DNA of 64,000 nt from Albirhodobacter sp048262715 (GCA_048262715.1 JBLXEV010000005.1:124001-188000), one strand, 5' to 3'; counted from the first letter of the stretch, positions 33,449 to 43,087 are shown. Translations and numbers: made by a program. The notes: a model not told the origin generated them from the letters alone.

Positions 33449-34591
33449 TCAGACCAACGCGACGTTGATCGGGTCATAGGCGTAAACCCATGCCGGATCC
33501 TCTGGCTCTTTTAGCCATGTATTCGCGTTGGATATCGTTTGCACCTTCGTTGCACGCTCCCGCCGAGCATTTTCATACATCGTAAAGGCCGTGCGGTAGT
33601 CTGTCGTGCCGGTGAGCGAAAGACAGCGGGTCAAAACCGCTGCATCCTCAATCGCCATGCAGGCGCCTTGTGCCATATGCGGGCGCATCGGGTGACACGC
33701 ATCGCCCAAAAGGCATAGGCGGCCTTGGCTCCAAAGACTCATCGGATCCCTGTTCCAGAACGGCCATTTTGTGACCTCTTCCGTAGCATCAATCAGCCCC
33801 TGCACCATCGGATGCGAGCCGCCGAAAATCGCCTCCATCTCCTCGCGTGAGCTATCGACGAAGCTGGCCTCATGGGTCCAGCCATCCACAGGCACGCCAG
33901 TGACATAGTAATATTCCGACCCGTCATTCTTGGTCGCATAGGCCATGATGTGTCGCGATTGCTCCCACCACCATTTCACGCAGCGCTCATATTCCAACCC
34001 AGAGGCGCGGAGCTTGTCCATATTGACCAGCGCCCGATGCCCGACCCAGCCTGAGAACCGCGGCTTCTCCGGTCCGAGCAGCTTTTCGCGGATCATCGAA
34101 TTGATGCCATCCGCGCCGATCACCAGTTTGGCCGAGACCTGTTTGCCATTGGCAAAGCTCAGCAGCACATCAGAGTCGCGTTCAACAATATCCGTCAGCC
34201 GATGATCGAAATGCATACGATCCTCGGGCAAGGCGGAGATCTGCTCGGCATGCAGGTCGCCACGGTGAATGGTGATATAGGGCGCGCCATATTCCCGCTT
34301 GGCGTAATCGCCAAGCTCAATCTTAGATAGGTAATCGCCACTCAGACCGTCACGCGAATACCAATGGTCGGGATGCGAGCCGATCTGGCTCAGCCGGTCC
34401 TCAAGGCCAATGGCACGGAAAATCTTCATCACATTGGGGCCGATATGGATCCCTGCCCCCAAGCGACTGAACACTGGCGCCTGCTCGAATACGTGGATCG
34501 ATAAGCCTGCGTTGAGCAGGAGCGCCGCCGCTGCCGCACCGCCAAGCCCGGCACCGATCACGGCAATGTCGATCTGTTCGACAGAAGTCAT
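33449..34591 (-). CDS. nicC: 6-hydroxynicotinate 3-monooxygenase
   Basis: 380 residues, very close in wording to Pseudomonas putida NicC. FAD-binding GAGLGGAAAAALLLNAG, then FEQAPVFSRLGAGIHIGPNVMKIFRAIGLE, YITIHRGDLHAEQ, VIGADGINS (DG motif), CVKWWWEQSRHIM, WSQGRLCLLGDACHPMRPHMAQGACMAIEDAA (second FAD motif). It hydroxylates 6-hydroxynicotinate with loss of CO2 to give 2,5-dihydroxypyridine using NADH and O2. Two operator-like sites lie upstream (34625-34640, 34745-34760). It is transcribed away from nicB's end and towards the symporter. Confidence 0.95.
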   Translation of the reverse strand: MTSVEQIDIAVIGAGLGGAAAAALLLNAGLSIHVFEQAPVFSRLGAGIHIGPNVMKIFRAIGLEDRLSQIGSHPDHWYSRDGLSGDYLSKIELGDYAKREYGAPYITIHRGDLHAEQISALPEDRMHFDHRLTDIVERDSDVLLSFANGKQVSAKLVIGADGINSMIREKLLGPEKPRFSGWVGHRALVNMDKLRASGLEYERCVKWWWEQSRHIMAYATKNDGSEYYYVTGVPVDGWTHEASFVDSSREEMEAIFGGSHPMVQGLIDATEEVTKWPFWNRDPMSLWSQGRLCLLGDACHPMRPHMAQGACMAIEDAAVLTRCLSLTGTTDYRTAFTMYENARRERATKVQTISNANTWLKEPEDPAWVYAYDPINVALV

Positions 34592-34624
34592 GGGCGTTTC
34601 CTCGTCTGTTATCTGAATATTTCA

Positions 34625-34640
34625 TTTGTATACGAACAAA
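34625..34640. promoter_or_regulatory. Operator-like site A (nicC promoter)
   Basis: TTTG-N8-CAAA with a GTATAC core, 33 bases upstream of the nicC start. It shares the outer half-sites with three other sites in the nicotinate cluster; the MarR (NicR-like) or TetR product is the likely binder. Confidence 0.5.
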
Positions 34641-34744
34641 AAATTCTGGCGAGTATTTTTTTACCTTGTGGCATCTTAGGACGTAGAAAATGCCTTTTCG
34701 GATTTTGATTTGCCGCGGGGAGCGGGCACTCTGCACAAAAAATA

Positions 34745-34760
34745 ATCGTTACTATGCAAA
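34745..34760. promoter_or_regulatory. Operator-like site B (between nicB and nicC)
   Basis: On the minus strand TTTGCATAGTAACGAT. It shares TTTGCAT and CGAT at the same spacing with site D at 40332-40347. It lies 153 bases upstream of nicC and just after the nicB stop. Confidence 0.45.
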
Positions 34761-34765
34761 CAAAT

Positions 34766-37700
34766 TTATGGAGCAGTCGCTAGCCCATCCCAATTCGGCA
34801 GATCTGGGACGTAGCGCGCACGCAGATAGTGCGCCAGCGCATCAATCTGTGATTCGCTCAGCTCAGCGGCGAAGCTCGGCATGTCGCGCAAGGGCAGAGA
34901 AAGTGGGGCTTCTATCCCGTCGCGGATCACCGTGCGCAGCGCCTCAGGTGTGGCGGCACGCAAAGCCACCGAACGGTCCAGCGGCACCTGAGCCGCCGTA
35001 AGTGCGCCGGATAACCCCGGTTCATGACAGCTTGCACAAGCGCTGCGGAAGAGGCGGGACCCTGCGCCCGGTAAAGGGCCAGCCGCCAGCGCGCGTGGCG
35101 CAATGTTCGCGGGCGTTGGCGCCCCGGAGGCGAGGGCGGGATTGGCGGCAGCGAGATCGGCCAGATAGACCGACATCGCGCGAATATCGCTATCGGGCAG
35201 CGCCGTCAGGCTGTCGATCACCTCACCCATCGGTCCTGAGGCGCTGGCGATACCCGGTGCATGGCCTTGACGCATATAGGCGAAAAGCGACTCCGCGTCC
35301 CAACCGCGCCCCGCCACCTCCGGTCCCGCTAGGGCGGGCGCCCACCACCCATCGACCATCGCCCCCGTATAGGCAGAGGCACCCGTCTTCTCGGCCCCCA
35401 TCACGTTGCGCGGGCTGTGGCAGGCGCTGCAATGCCCCGCCGCCTCAATCAGATATTTGCCGCGGTTCCATTCATCAGATTGCGTCGGAATGGGTGCAAA
35501 GGGGGTTGGGTCGTGGAACAATGCGTTCCAAACCGCATTCACTGGCCGCAGATTCACGGGGGCGAGCATCGTCGCGCGCGGCGTCTCCGCCTTTACCGGC
35601 GGCAAGGTTTGCAGATAGGCGTAAAGCGCGAACATGTCGTCGGCATTGATCTTGGCGAAGGCGGTGTAGGGGAAGACCGGATAGAGGTTCTTGCCGTCGC
35701 GGCTGATACCCTGCCGCATCGCGCGCTCAAAAGCCGCAAACGACCATTGCCCCATCCCCGTTTCCGCATCGGGCGTCAGGTTGGTCGAGTAGACAACGCC
35801 AAACGGGGTTTCCATTGCCCGACCGCCAGCATTCGGAATGCCGTCCTCAGCCGTATGACAGACCGCACAATCGCCCGCCGCAAACACATTGCGGCCGCGC
35901 GCAAGGATTTCGGCCGAGAAGCTGGCCGCCGCAGGGGCCGGGCTGGGCGAGATCGCCGCGTGAAACGGCAACGCCACTGCGCCCAAAGTCAGCACGCCGC
36001 CCAACGCCGTGGCCGCCCGCGCCCAGCGGGGGCCGAAACCAAGCCGCGCGCGCCAACCTGTTGGCCTGCCACTCGGCCGCGCAAAGGGCAGTGCGGCTTC
36101 GGTCTCGCCGCGCTCTAACAAAGCGCTGCGCAATTTCTCCGGGGTAAAGGGCGCTTCGCGCAGCCGAACACCTGTCGCATCAAAAATCGCATTGGCAATC
36201 GCCGCGGCGGCGGGAACTGCCGCACTTTCACCCACCCCAAGGGCCGGAGCATCGGGCCGCTCGATCAGCATGCTGCGGATGGCGGGCACGGCGTCAAAGC
36301 TCTGGATCGGATAGCTGGCCCAGCTTTTCGCGGTGGGGGTGATTTTGTCGAAGCTGACCTCTTCCAGCAGGGTGCGGCTGGCAGTCTGGATCACATTGCC
36401 ATGGATCTGCGCCCGCACCCCGTCTGGGTTGATAACCAGACCCTGATCTTGGCCAACAAAGACCCTGCTCAGGGTGACTTCGCCCGTCTCGACATCCACC
36501 GCCACATCACACACCCAGGCGGCAGAGGCGGCCGCGGTGCCAGGAAAGCTGCCATGAACATATGTGGCAAAGGCAAATCCCTGACCATAGGCCATCCGCC
36601 CCTCCCGCCGCAGCCGCGGACCGCTGCGCGCCTCCCAGCCCGCCTCGTCAGCCGTGCGCTGCATCAGATCGGTCATGCGCGGATCATCCATATGCCGCAG
36701 GCGGAAGGCCACCGGATCTTCGCCCGCCGCATCCGCCAGCTCATCTACGAAACTCTCATGCGCGAAGGTGTTGGGCAGCGCCGACACCCCCCGCATCCAT
36801 GCCGCCCTCACGACGGGGGCCATATCATGCACAGTGATGCGCTTATGCGGGATCCGGTAGGGCGGAATGATCGTGCGGTCGCCCATATCCGAGGGCCGCG
36901 GCTCGGGAGAGATACGTCCGGTCAAGAGCAGCGCCAGATTGGGGCCGCGGTTCGACGGATACCAGCTGTCGATGCTATAGGCCCCGATATCGCCCGATGG
37001 CGCGAGGCCGCCTTCGACCTCCATCAACTGCGCCGCACCTTTCGGCTCCCACAGATGTTCCTGTGCGCGGGTGAGTTGCACCCGCACCGGCCGCCCAACG
37101 GCGCGCGACATAATCAGCGCATCGCCGCAGACATCATCGGCGCAGTTGCGGCCATAGCAGCCCGCCGCCTGCAGCCGCCGCACCTCCAACCGTTCAGCGG
37201 GGAGATCTACCAGCTGCGCCAGATCGCCGCGCAGCATATGCGGGTTCTGCGTGCCGCTCCAGATGACCGGATGGCCATTGTTCCAGTCGGCCACCGCGCA
37301 AGACGGCCCAATTGAGCCATGTTCGTGATATGGCCAAAGATACGTCCGCTGCAGCTTAACATCACAGGCCGCGAGACCCGCCTGAAAGTCTCCGCTGGCA
37401 TCAAGGACACGGGGCGTTGAGGGTTGCTGCTTCAGACTATGCCGTAGATCCGCCATATCCGGCAAAGGCGGCGGCATCCGCCACTTCACCGGCAGCGCCT
37501 CGGCGATCTGTTGCGCCAGATGCGGCGCGTCCGCGACCACGCCCAGAAAATCCCCGGCGCGCACAATCGCAACCAACCCCGCCATGCCCGCAACGGCAGC
37601 TTCATCATAACCGATCAGCGAATTGCCGACAAAATCCCCGCTATCGCGCCCTGCATAGGGCGGGCGGATGACATGGCCATGCAGCATGCCGTCGATGCGC

Positions 37701-38254
37701 AGATCGTGAATATAAGCGAACTCACCTGTCACCTTTTGCGGCAGATCGCGCCGCCCCACGGGTGTCCCGACAATCAGATAGTCACTCGTAGGCTTCAGCG
37801 GTACATCGCGGTCGAGCCGCATGGCCAGATCCAGCCCCTCGACCATCTCCAGCAGGCCGACCGAGGTATCTTTCCAATGGACCTGCCCCTGGATCAACTG
37901 CACCCCATCCTCTGGCGCATTGAGCCGCCTCGCGGCGCGCCCCAACAGGAAATGCCGCGCCTGTGCTGCTGCAAGCCGCAAGGGAACCGCCGTGATCTGG
38001 ATGGTCTCTGACGCAATTGTCGGGCCTTGATCCGGCGTGAGGGCGGTATCGCCCAGCACGACGCGCACCATATCCAACGGGAGATCCAGCTCTTCGGCGA
38101 CGATCTGCGCCAAGGCCGTCTCGATGCCCGTCCCCAGATCGACGTGGCCGTTAAACGCGATAACCCCTGCCCCAGCGCGGATCTGCAAATAGACAAGCCG
38201 TTCGCCCTGCGGCTCCTCATAGATCGACAGGATGCCATCGCGGATGTTAGTCAT
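34766..38254 (-). CDS. nicB: Nicotinate dehydrogenase large subunit (molybdopterin plus tri-haem cytochrome c)
   Basis: 1162 residues from the ATG at 38254 (AGGAG 7 bases upstream). Residues 1-~730 form a xanthine-oxidase-type molybdenum subunit, with active-site GVGESA near its end. A membrane helix follows near 755 (TALGGVLTLGAVALPFHAA), then three c-type haem sites: CAVCH (C796), CSACH (C942) and CASCH (C1073). This is the layout of P. putida NicB, which hydroxylates nicotinate to 6-hydroxynicotinate and passes electrons to the respiratory chain through its cytochromes. It overlaps nicA by 8 bp. Confidence 0.95.
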   Translation of the reverse strand: MTNIRDGILSIYEEPQGERLVYLQIRAGAGVIAFNGHVDLGTGIETALAQIVAEELDLPLDMVRVVLGDTALTPDQGPTIASETIQITAVPLRLAAAQARHFLLGRAARRLNAPEDGVQLIQGQVHWKDTSVGLLEMVEGLDLAMRLDRDVPLKPTSDYLIVGTPVGRRDLPQKVTGEFAYIHDLRIDGMLHGHVIRPPYAGRDSGDFVGNSLIGYDEAAVAGMAGLVAIVRAGDFLGVVADAPHLAQQIAEALPVKWRMPPPLPDMADLRHSLKQQPSTPRVLDASGDFQAGLAACDVKLQRTYLWPYHEHGSIGPSCAVADWNNGHPVIWSGTQNPHMLRGDLAQLVDLPAERLEVRRLQAAGCYGRNCADDVCGDALIMSRAVGRPVRVQLTRAQEHLWEPKGAAQLMEVEGGLAPSGDIGAYSIDSWYPSNRGPNLALLLTGRISPEPRPSDMGDRTIIPPYRIPHKRITVHDMAPVVRAAWMRGVSALPNTFAHESFVDELADAAGEDPVAFRLRHMDDPRMTDLMQRTADEAGWEARSGPRLRREGRMAYGQGFAFATYVHGSFPGTAAASAAWVCDVAVDVETGEVTLSRVFVGQDQGLVINPDGVRAQIHGNVIQTASRTLLEEVSFDKITPTAKSWASYPIQSFDAVPAIRSMLIERPDAPALGVGESAAVPAAAAIANAIFDATGVRLREAPFTPEKLRSALLERGETEAALPFARPSGRPTGWRARLGFGPRWARAATALGGVLTLGAVALPFHAAISPSPAPAAASFSAEILARGRNVFAAGDCAVCHTAEDGIPNAGGRAMETPFGVVYSTNLTPDAETGMGQWSFAAFERAMRQGISRDGKNLYPVFPYTAFAKINADDMFALYAYLQTLPPVKAETPRATMLAPVNLRPVNAVWNALFHDPTPFAPIPTQSDEWNRGKYLIEAAGHCSACHSPRNVMGAEKTGASAYTGAMVDGWWAPALAGPEVAGRGWDAESLFAYMRQGHAPGIASASGPMGEVIDSLTALPDSDIRAMSVYLADLAAANPALASGAPTPANIAPRALAAGPLPGAGSRLFRSACASCHEPGLSGALTAAQVPLDRSVALRAATPEALRTVIRDGIEAPLSLPLRDMPSFAAELSESQIDALAHYLRARYVPDLPNWDGLATAP

Positions 38255-38750
38255 GGGTGGCTCCTGACGCGCAGCCGGGTTTGCGGGCGAGGATCTCGGC
38301 CGCGCGCCGCACAGATGCGATGATTTCCTGATGTGTTCCACAGCGGCAAAGGTTATCGCGCAGCCCCGACCGGATCTCGGCGTCGGAAGGCGATGGATTG
38401 GCCTCCAGCAACGCCACGGCCGTCATCACCATACCGTTTAGACAATAGCCGCATTGCGCGCCCTGCGCCTCAACAAACCCCTGCTGCACTGGATGCAGCG
38501 CCCCCGTTTCGGGATCGACCAGGCCTTCAAGCGTCGTCACCCGCCGCCCCGCAACCCGCGCCGCACGCAGCACACAGGACCGCGCAGGCATTCCATCCAC
38601 CAGCACGGTACAGGCCCCGCATTGCGCCAGCCCGCAGCCGTATTTCGGCCCGTTCATCCCAAGATCATGGCGGAGCACATCCAAGAGCGTCCGATGCCGA
38701 TCGGGCGGCAGATCGACGTGGTGATCATTGAGTGTGAAGCTGTGATTCAT
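38247..38750 (-). CDS. nicA: Nicotinate dehydrogenase small subunit (2Fe-2S)
   Basis: 167 residues with two [2Fe-2S] clusters: CGLAQCGACTVLVDGMPARSC split as C-x4-C-x2-C plus a later Cys near residue 60, and CGYC ... CRCG in the C-terminal helical domain. It shuttles electrons from the molybdenum site of NicB to its haems. The ATG at 38750 is preferred to an upstream TTG because AGGCGG lies before it. An operator-like site sits 50 bases upstream. Confidence 0.94.
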   Translation of the reverse strand: MNHSFTLNDHHVDLPPDRHRTLLDVLRHDLGMNGPKYGCGLAQCGACTVLVDGMPARSCVLRAARVAGRRVTTLEGLVDPETGALHPVQQGFVEAQGAQCGYCLNGMVMTAVALLEANPSPSDAEIRSGLRDNLCRCGTHQEIIASVRRAAEILARKPGCASGATHD

Positions 38751-38800
38751 CAGAAAGCCGCCTGCCTTGGGTGTCAAATCGCATTCAGGAAAGCGCTAAA

Positions 38801-38816
38801 TTTGAATGTATGCAAA
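38801..38816. promoter_or_regulatory. Operator-like site C (nicA promoter)
   Basis: TTTGAATGTATGCAAA, a full TTTG-N8-CAAA inverted repeat, 50 bases upstream of nicA. Same length and outer bases as sites A, B and D. Likely controls the nicAB transcript. Confidence 0.5.
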
Positions 38817-39038
38817 TGATTTTTCAGGGGCGCTGCATTTTTGTGACGAAGTTTATGGGTCTAATCAAAGGCACCCGCTCTGCGCAGCACTTCGCCAAAA
38901 AAATAGGCACACAAATGACTTTTTGACCGCGACGCATTGACCACACGGCCAAGATGCGCGATTTCGGCCCGAATGGCGCGGCAGAAACATCGCTTTTGAC
39001 GCGCGATGGTGCTTTTAATACCTTGTAGGAGCCAAGCC

Positions 39039-39473
39039 ATGACACCGTTGCCCGAAGATGTAGACTATCTGCTGGATGAACAAGTCGGCTTCATCCTGCG
39101 CAAGGCCTATCAGCGCCATATGACCATCTTTGGCGAGCATATCGTCGGCGGGCTGACCTCGATGCAGTTTTCGACCCTCTACCGCCTTGCAACCGAGCCT
39201 GGACCCGTCTCACAGAACGCGCTGGGGCGTATGGTGGCAATGGATGCGGCAACAACGAAGGGCGTCGTTTCGCGCCTGCTCGCCCGCGAGTTGATCCATA
39301 GCGCGCCCGATCAGGTGGACCGGCGCCGATATATGCTGACCACCAGCGAAGCGGGAAGAGACCTTCTGGCGCAAGCATTGCCGCAAGTGAAGAAAATCAC
39401 CGAAGAGACCCTGTCACCACTTACTGCGGATGAGCGCGTCACGCTGATCGGCCTGCTGCAAAAACTCTGCTGA
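39039..39473 (+). CDS. nicR: MarR family regulator (NicR-like)
   Basis: 144 residues from the ATG at 39039 (AGGAG at 39027-39031). Winged helix with YRLATEPGPVSQNALGRMVAMDAATTKGVVSRLLARELI and the wing DQVDRRRYMLTTSEAG. Length and place between nicA and the other nic genes match NicR, the MarR repressor of the P. putida nic genes that responds to 6-hydroxynicotinate. The gene name rests on context plus family. Confidence 0.85.
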   Translation: MTPLPEDVDYLLDEQVGFILRKAYQRHMTIFGEHIVGGLTSMQFSTLYRLATEPGPVSQNALGRMVAMDAATTKGVVSRLLARELIHSAPDQVDRRRYMLTTSEAGRDLLAQALPQVKKITEETLSPLTADERVTLIGLLQKLC

Positions 39474-39586
39474 GCTGTCAGCGCTTTCAGCGCGCCACTT
39501 TGGGCGACGCAGCGGGTGAGACAGAGCCGCCACTCTCTCCCGTAGTTCTTGCCCCTGAACGTCTGGCCTCGAAAGTCACGGTAGAC

Positions 39587-40285
39587 ATGCCCCAGCCAAA
39601 ATCCGACACGACCACTCCACAAGAGGCCGCAACAGAGCGCCGCGGCCCGGGTCGCCCCAAAGACGGGATTGACCTGCGGGATACAATCTTGGATCACGCC
39701 GAGCTGGCCTTTGCCATTGCTGGATATAATGGCGCTCGGATGCGCGATATCGCCGCCCGTGCTGGGGTTAATCAAGCCCTCATCGGGTATTATTTCGGGG
39801 CAAAGCAAGACCTGTTCGACGAAGTCTTCCGGCGTCGCGGCACGCGTCTTGCGCAGCATCGCAAGGCATTGCTAGAAACCCTGCTGGGAAGCGATGCCTC
39901 CCCCACGGTCGAGGCGATCCTGCAGGCCTATCTCAAGCCACAGTGGGATATGAAGTACAGCGGTGCAAATGGTGCGGCCTTTGTCCAGCTTCAAGCGCGC
40001 TTACATGCAGAACCCGAGGAACATGCCCTGCGCCTGCGCCGCGAGGTTTATGACCCGCAAGTCCGCCGCTATATTGATGCTCTGCATTTGGCACTACCGC
40101 AGATTCCGCGTGATATATTGTCGATCCGCATGGCATTTTTGGTGGGCACCTATTTGTTCATGCTCAATGACCTCGGTCGCCTCGGCGATCTGACCGAAGG
40201 CCATATTTCGGATCTCGGCGAGGCCCTGATGCTGAATCATCTGGTGCGGTTTCTGGCCGCCGGCATGCGAGCCCCCATCGCATAA
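39587..40285 (+). CDS. TetR family regulator (possible NicS counterpart)
   Basis: 232 residues from the ATG at 39587; an upstream in-frame TTG at 39500 cannot be excluded, and neither start has a strong ribosome site. The N-terminus is disordered with GPGRPKDG, then the HTH (DTILDHAELAFAIAGYNGARMRDIAARAGVNQALIGYYFGAKQDLFDEVF) and a C-terminal ligand domain. P. putida uses a TetR-type repressor, NicS, beside nicAB, so this could be its counterpart, but I cannot confirm orthology. Confidence 0.85.
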   Translation: MPQPKSDTTTPQEAATERRGPGRPKDGIDLRDTILDHAELAFAIAGYNGARMRDIAARAGVNQALIGYYFGAKQDLFDEVFRRRGTRLAQHRKALLETLLGSDASPTVEAILQAYLKPQWDMKYSGANGAAFVQLQARLHAEPEEHALRLRREVYDPQVRRYIDALHLALPQIPRDILSIRMAFLVGTYLFMLNDLGRLGDLTEGHISDLGEALMLNHLVRFLAAGMRAPIA

Positions 40286-40331
40286 TCACGATGCCCGAAT
40301 TTTTGGCAGGCCGCCGTAAGCCTGCTGAAAA

Positions 40332-40347
40332 ATCGTATGCATGCAAA
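40332..40347. promoter_or_regulatory. Operator-like site D (nicE promoter)
   Basis: ATCGTATGCATGCAAA, which reads TTTGCATGCATACGAT on the other strand; 65 bases upstream of nicE. It matches site B at TTTGCAT and CGAT and contains a GCATGC core. Confidence 0.5.
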
Positions 40348-40412
40348 CATTTTTCTTGTAATTATTCAGGTGATGAAATTAGGCTCGGAAAACCCTAACG
40401 AAGAGTCGCCAC

Positions 40413-41162
40413 ATGAAAAACTTCCGCATCGGGCAAATCGTCCCCAGCTCCAACGTCACCATGGAAACCGAGATCCCCGCCCTCCTGAAAGCGCGAGAAA
40501 TGGTCGCGCCTGAGCGGTTCACTTTCCATTCGTCGCGGATGAGGATGAAACATGTAACCAAGGAAGAACTGGCCGCAATGGATGCCGCTTCTGACCGCTG
40601 CGCGCTGGAACTGTCGGATGCGAAGGTGGATGTGCTGGGCTATGCCTGCCTCGTCGCGATCATGTCGATGGGACATGGCTATCACTGCGTTTCGGCCGAA
40701 CGTTTGCAAGGTGTCACACGCGACAATGATGCCGCGGCCCCCGTGGTGACATCGGCTGGCGCGCTGGTTGAGGGGCTGAAGGCGATGGGGGCGAAAAAGA
40801 TCGCCGTTGTCGCGCCTTATATGAAGCCATTGACGGAAATGGTCGTCGATTACATCCGCAATGAAGGGTTCGAGGTCGTAGATTACCGCGCGCTGGAAAT
40901 TCAGGACAATCTGGCGGTTGCCGCGCATGATCCGATGAACCTGCCCGCGATTGTCGCCGGGATGAACACTGCCGAAGCGGATGTGATTGTGCTCTCGGCC
41001 TGCGTGCAAATGCCGTCGTTGCCCGCCGTCTCGATCGTTGAGGCGCAATCGGGCAAGCCGGTGCTGACCGCCGCCATCGCTACCACATGGTCGATGCTGA
41101 AAGCGCTTGAACTAGAGGCCCGCGTTCCGGGCGGCGGCACGCTGCTTTCCGGCGCGTATTGA
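40413..41162 (+). CDS. nicE: Maleate cis-trans isomerase
   Basis: 249 residues, the usual length. Asp/Glu racemase superfamily fold with both catalytic cysteines visible: GYACLVAIMSMGHGYH (N-terminal) and LSACVQMPSL (C-terminal), and the conserved GQIVPSSNVTMETEIPALL start. Converts maleate to fumarate, the last step of the nicotinate pathway and the entry to the TCA cycle. First gene of a plus-strand run nicE-nicD-nicX-nicF. Confidence 0.95.
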   Translation: MKNFRIGQIVPSSNVTMETEIPALLKAREMVAPERFTFHSSRMRMKHVTKEELAAMDAASDRCALELSDAKVDVLGYACLVAIMSMGHGYHCVSAERLQGVTRDNDAAAPVVTSAGALVEGLKAMGAKKIAVVAPYMKPLTEMVVDYIRNEGFEVVDYRALEIQDNLAVAAHDPMNLPAIVAGMNTAEADVIVLSACVQMPSLPAVSIVEAQSGKPVLTAAIATTWSMLKALELEARVPGGGTLLSGAY

Positions 41163-41173
41163 GAGGATTTGCC

Positions 41174-41956
41174 ATGACCCGCGGTTATCATGTCCACGCC
41201 AACAGCATCCGGCAGCATTTGCTGCATTATCCCGGTCCAGGGCCGCAACTATTGCTGATCCCGGGGATCACCTCTCCGGCCATCACTTGGGGGTTCGTGG
41301 CCGAGCGTCTGGCCGAACGGTTTGACGTGCATGTCTTGGATGTGCGCGGCCGCGGGCTAAGCGAGGCGGGCGATCTGGATTATTCGCTCGACGCGATGGC
41401 TGAGGATGCGATTGCAGTCGTGGCCGCAGCGGGGCTAAGCAAGCCCTTCGTGATGGGCCATTCGATGGGTGCCCGCACTGCAATCCGTGCCGCGCGCAAA
41501 AACCCTGCGCCCTTCTCCGGCTTGATTCTACTGGATCCCCCTGTCAGCGGGCCAGGGCGGCGGGCCTATCCTCCGGGCTGGGCGTGGTACGGAGACTCGA
41601 TACGCGCGTCGCAAAAGGGCTGCTCGGCGGCCGATATGCGGGTCTTCTGCCCGACTTGGACGGATGAGCAGGTCGCCCTGCGCGCCGAATGGCTGCACAC
41701 CTGCCAATATACCGCGATCAAAACGGCCTATGACGGCTTCCACACCGATGACATACACGCCGATCTGCCGCAGATCACGCTGCCGATGCGCTTGGTCGTG
41801 GCGGGGGGAGCACCAGTGATTCAAGCCGAGGATATCACTGAGATTCAAGGCCTTGCCCCGCATATCGAGCTGCGCACCGTCGCCGGTGCCGGCCACATGA
41901 TCCCTTGGGATGACCTCGATGGTTTTCTCGCTGCAGTCATGGATTTCCAAATCTAA
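41174..41956 (+). CDS. nicD: N-formylmaleamate deformylase (alpha/beta hydrolase)
   Basis: 260 residues from the ATG at 41174 (GAGAGG upstream). Nucleophile elbow GHSMGA with S97, acid in ILLDPPVSGPGRRAYPP and the His in VAGAGHMIPWDD. The YHVHANSIRQHLLHYPGPGP start and the YCx-free CQYTAIKTAYDGFH region agree with P. putida NicD. Releases formate from N-formylmaleamate, giving maleamate. Confidence 0.93.
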   Translation: MTRGYHVHANSIRQHLLHYPGPGPQLLLIPGITSPAITWGFVAERLAERFDVHVLDVRGRGLSEAGDLDYSLDAMAEDAIAVVAAAGLSKPFVMGHSMGARTAIRAARKNPAPFSGLILLDPPVSGPGRRAYPPGWAWYGDSIRASQKGCSAADMRVFCPTWTDEQVALRAEWLHTCQYTAIKTAYDGFHTDDIHADLPQITLPMRLVVAGGAPVIQAEDITEIQGLAPHIELRTVAGAGHMIPWDDLDGFLAAVMDFQI

Positions 41957-42007
41957 AGGCCACCACCAAAAACCGGGCCAAAATGCCCAACATCAGGGAA
42001 CGAGACG

Positions 42008-43039
42008 ATGGACCACACAAGTTTCACCGAAATCTGTCTGCATCAGCTGAAAATGTCGGGCGTACATGAGGGCGAAAAGCTGATCGTGCTGACCCAAGGC
42101 CATGACCGTCTGGACTATGCCGATGCGTTCATGGCGGCGGGTCAGCGGCTTGGCGCAAGGATGTATCACATGCGCCTGCCGCAGCCGCTGCCGACCGATG
42201 GCTGGGCCGTCGGCCAGACCGGCCTTGCCGCGATGCCCGATGCAGTCGAGGCGCTCAAAGCCTGTGACATGCTGATCGACTGCGTGTTTTTGCTATTCTC
42301 GCCCGAGCAATTTGCGATTCAGGCGGCGGGCACCCGCATCCTAACCGCGGTGGAGCCGCCAGAGCTGCTGGCACGGTTGTTGCCAACGAAAGAGCTGCGC
42401 GAAAAGGTCGAGATGGGCGGCGAGCTACTGGCGAAAGCCAAAGTGATGCGCATCACCTCGCCGCATGGCACCGATGTGACCTATAAGTTGAACACCTACC
42501 CCACCGTCACCGAATATGCCTGCACGGACGAGCCGGGCCGCTGGGATCACTGGCCCTCTGGCTTTGTCTTTACCGGCGGCGATGATGATGGCGTTGACGG
42601 GCAAATCGTGGTGGCGCCGGGCGATATCTTATTGCCGCAAAACATGTATGTGCGCGAGCCGATCACCTATACGATCGAAAAGGGCTGGGTCACCGACATC
42701 CGTGGCGGGTTGGAGGCAGAGCTGGTCAAATCCTACATGGATGCCTTCGGCGATAAACGCGGCTTTGGCATGAGCCATGTTGGCTGGGGGATGAACCCCA
42801 AGGCGCGCTGGCACAATTTCGTTCCCGGCGAATTCCCCGGCGGTATGGGCATGGAGCCGCGCAGCTATTATGGCAATGTCATGTTCTCAACCGGGCCGAA
42901 CAACGAGTTGGGCGGGCCCAACGATACCCCCTGCCACCTCGACATTCCGATGCGCGGCTGTTCGCTATTCTTGGACGATGAGCCCGTGGTCATCGACGGC
43001 GATATCGTCGTGAAAGAGCTGCAGATGGACCGCCATTAA
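42008..43039 (+). CDS. nicX: 2,5-dihydroxypyridine 5,6-dioxygenase
   Basis: 343 residues. The Fe(II) ligands known from P. putida NicX (H265, H318, D320) correspond by exact spacing to H257 (MSHVGWG), H310 and D312 (CHLDIP) here. Also HNFVPGEFPGGMGMEPRSY and ITSPHGTDVTY. It uses O2 to open 2,5-dihydroxypyridine to N-formylmaleamate. A perfect hairpin separates it from nicF. Confidence 0.95.
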   Translation: MDHTSFTEICLHQLKMSGVHEGEKLIVLTQGHDRLDYADAFMAAGQRLGARMYHMRLPQPLPTDGWAVGQTGLAAMPDAVEALKACDMLIDCVFLLFSPEQFAIQAAGTRILTAVEPPELLARLLPTKELREKVEMGGELLAKAKVMRITSPHGTDVTYKLNTYPTVTEYACTDEPGRWDHWPSGFVFTGGDDDGVDGQIVVAPGDILLPQNMYVREPITYTIEKGWVTDIRGGLEAELVKSYMDAFGDKRGFGMSHVGWGMNPKARWHNFVPGEFPGGMGMEPRSYYGNVMFSTGPNNELGGPNDTPCHLDIPMRGCSLFLDDEPVVIDGDIVVKELQMDRH

Positions 43040-43046
43040 GGCAACG

Positions 43047-43068
43047 GGGCGGCCGCTCTTGGCCGCCC
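43047..43068 (+). terminator. Hairpin between nicX and nicF
   Basis: Perfect 8-bp GGGCGGCC / GGCCGCCC stem with a 6-base loop directly after the nicX stop, no T tract. Either a partial terminator or an mRNA-stabilising structure that gives more nicX than nicF. Confidence 0.5.
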
Positions 43069-43087
43069 AACACGCAAGGAGCATCCC

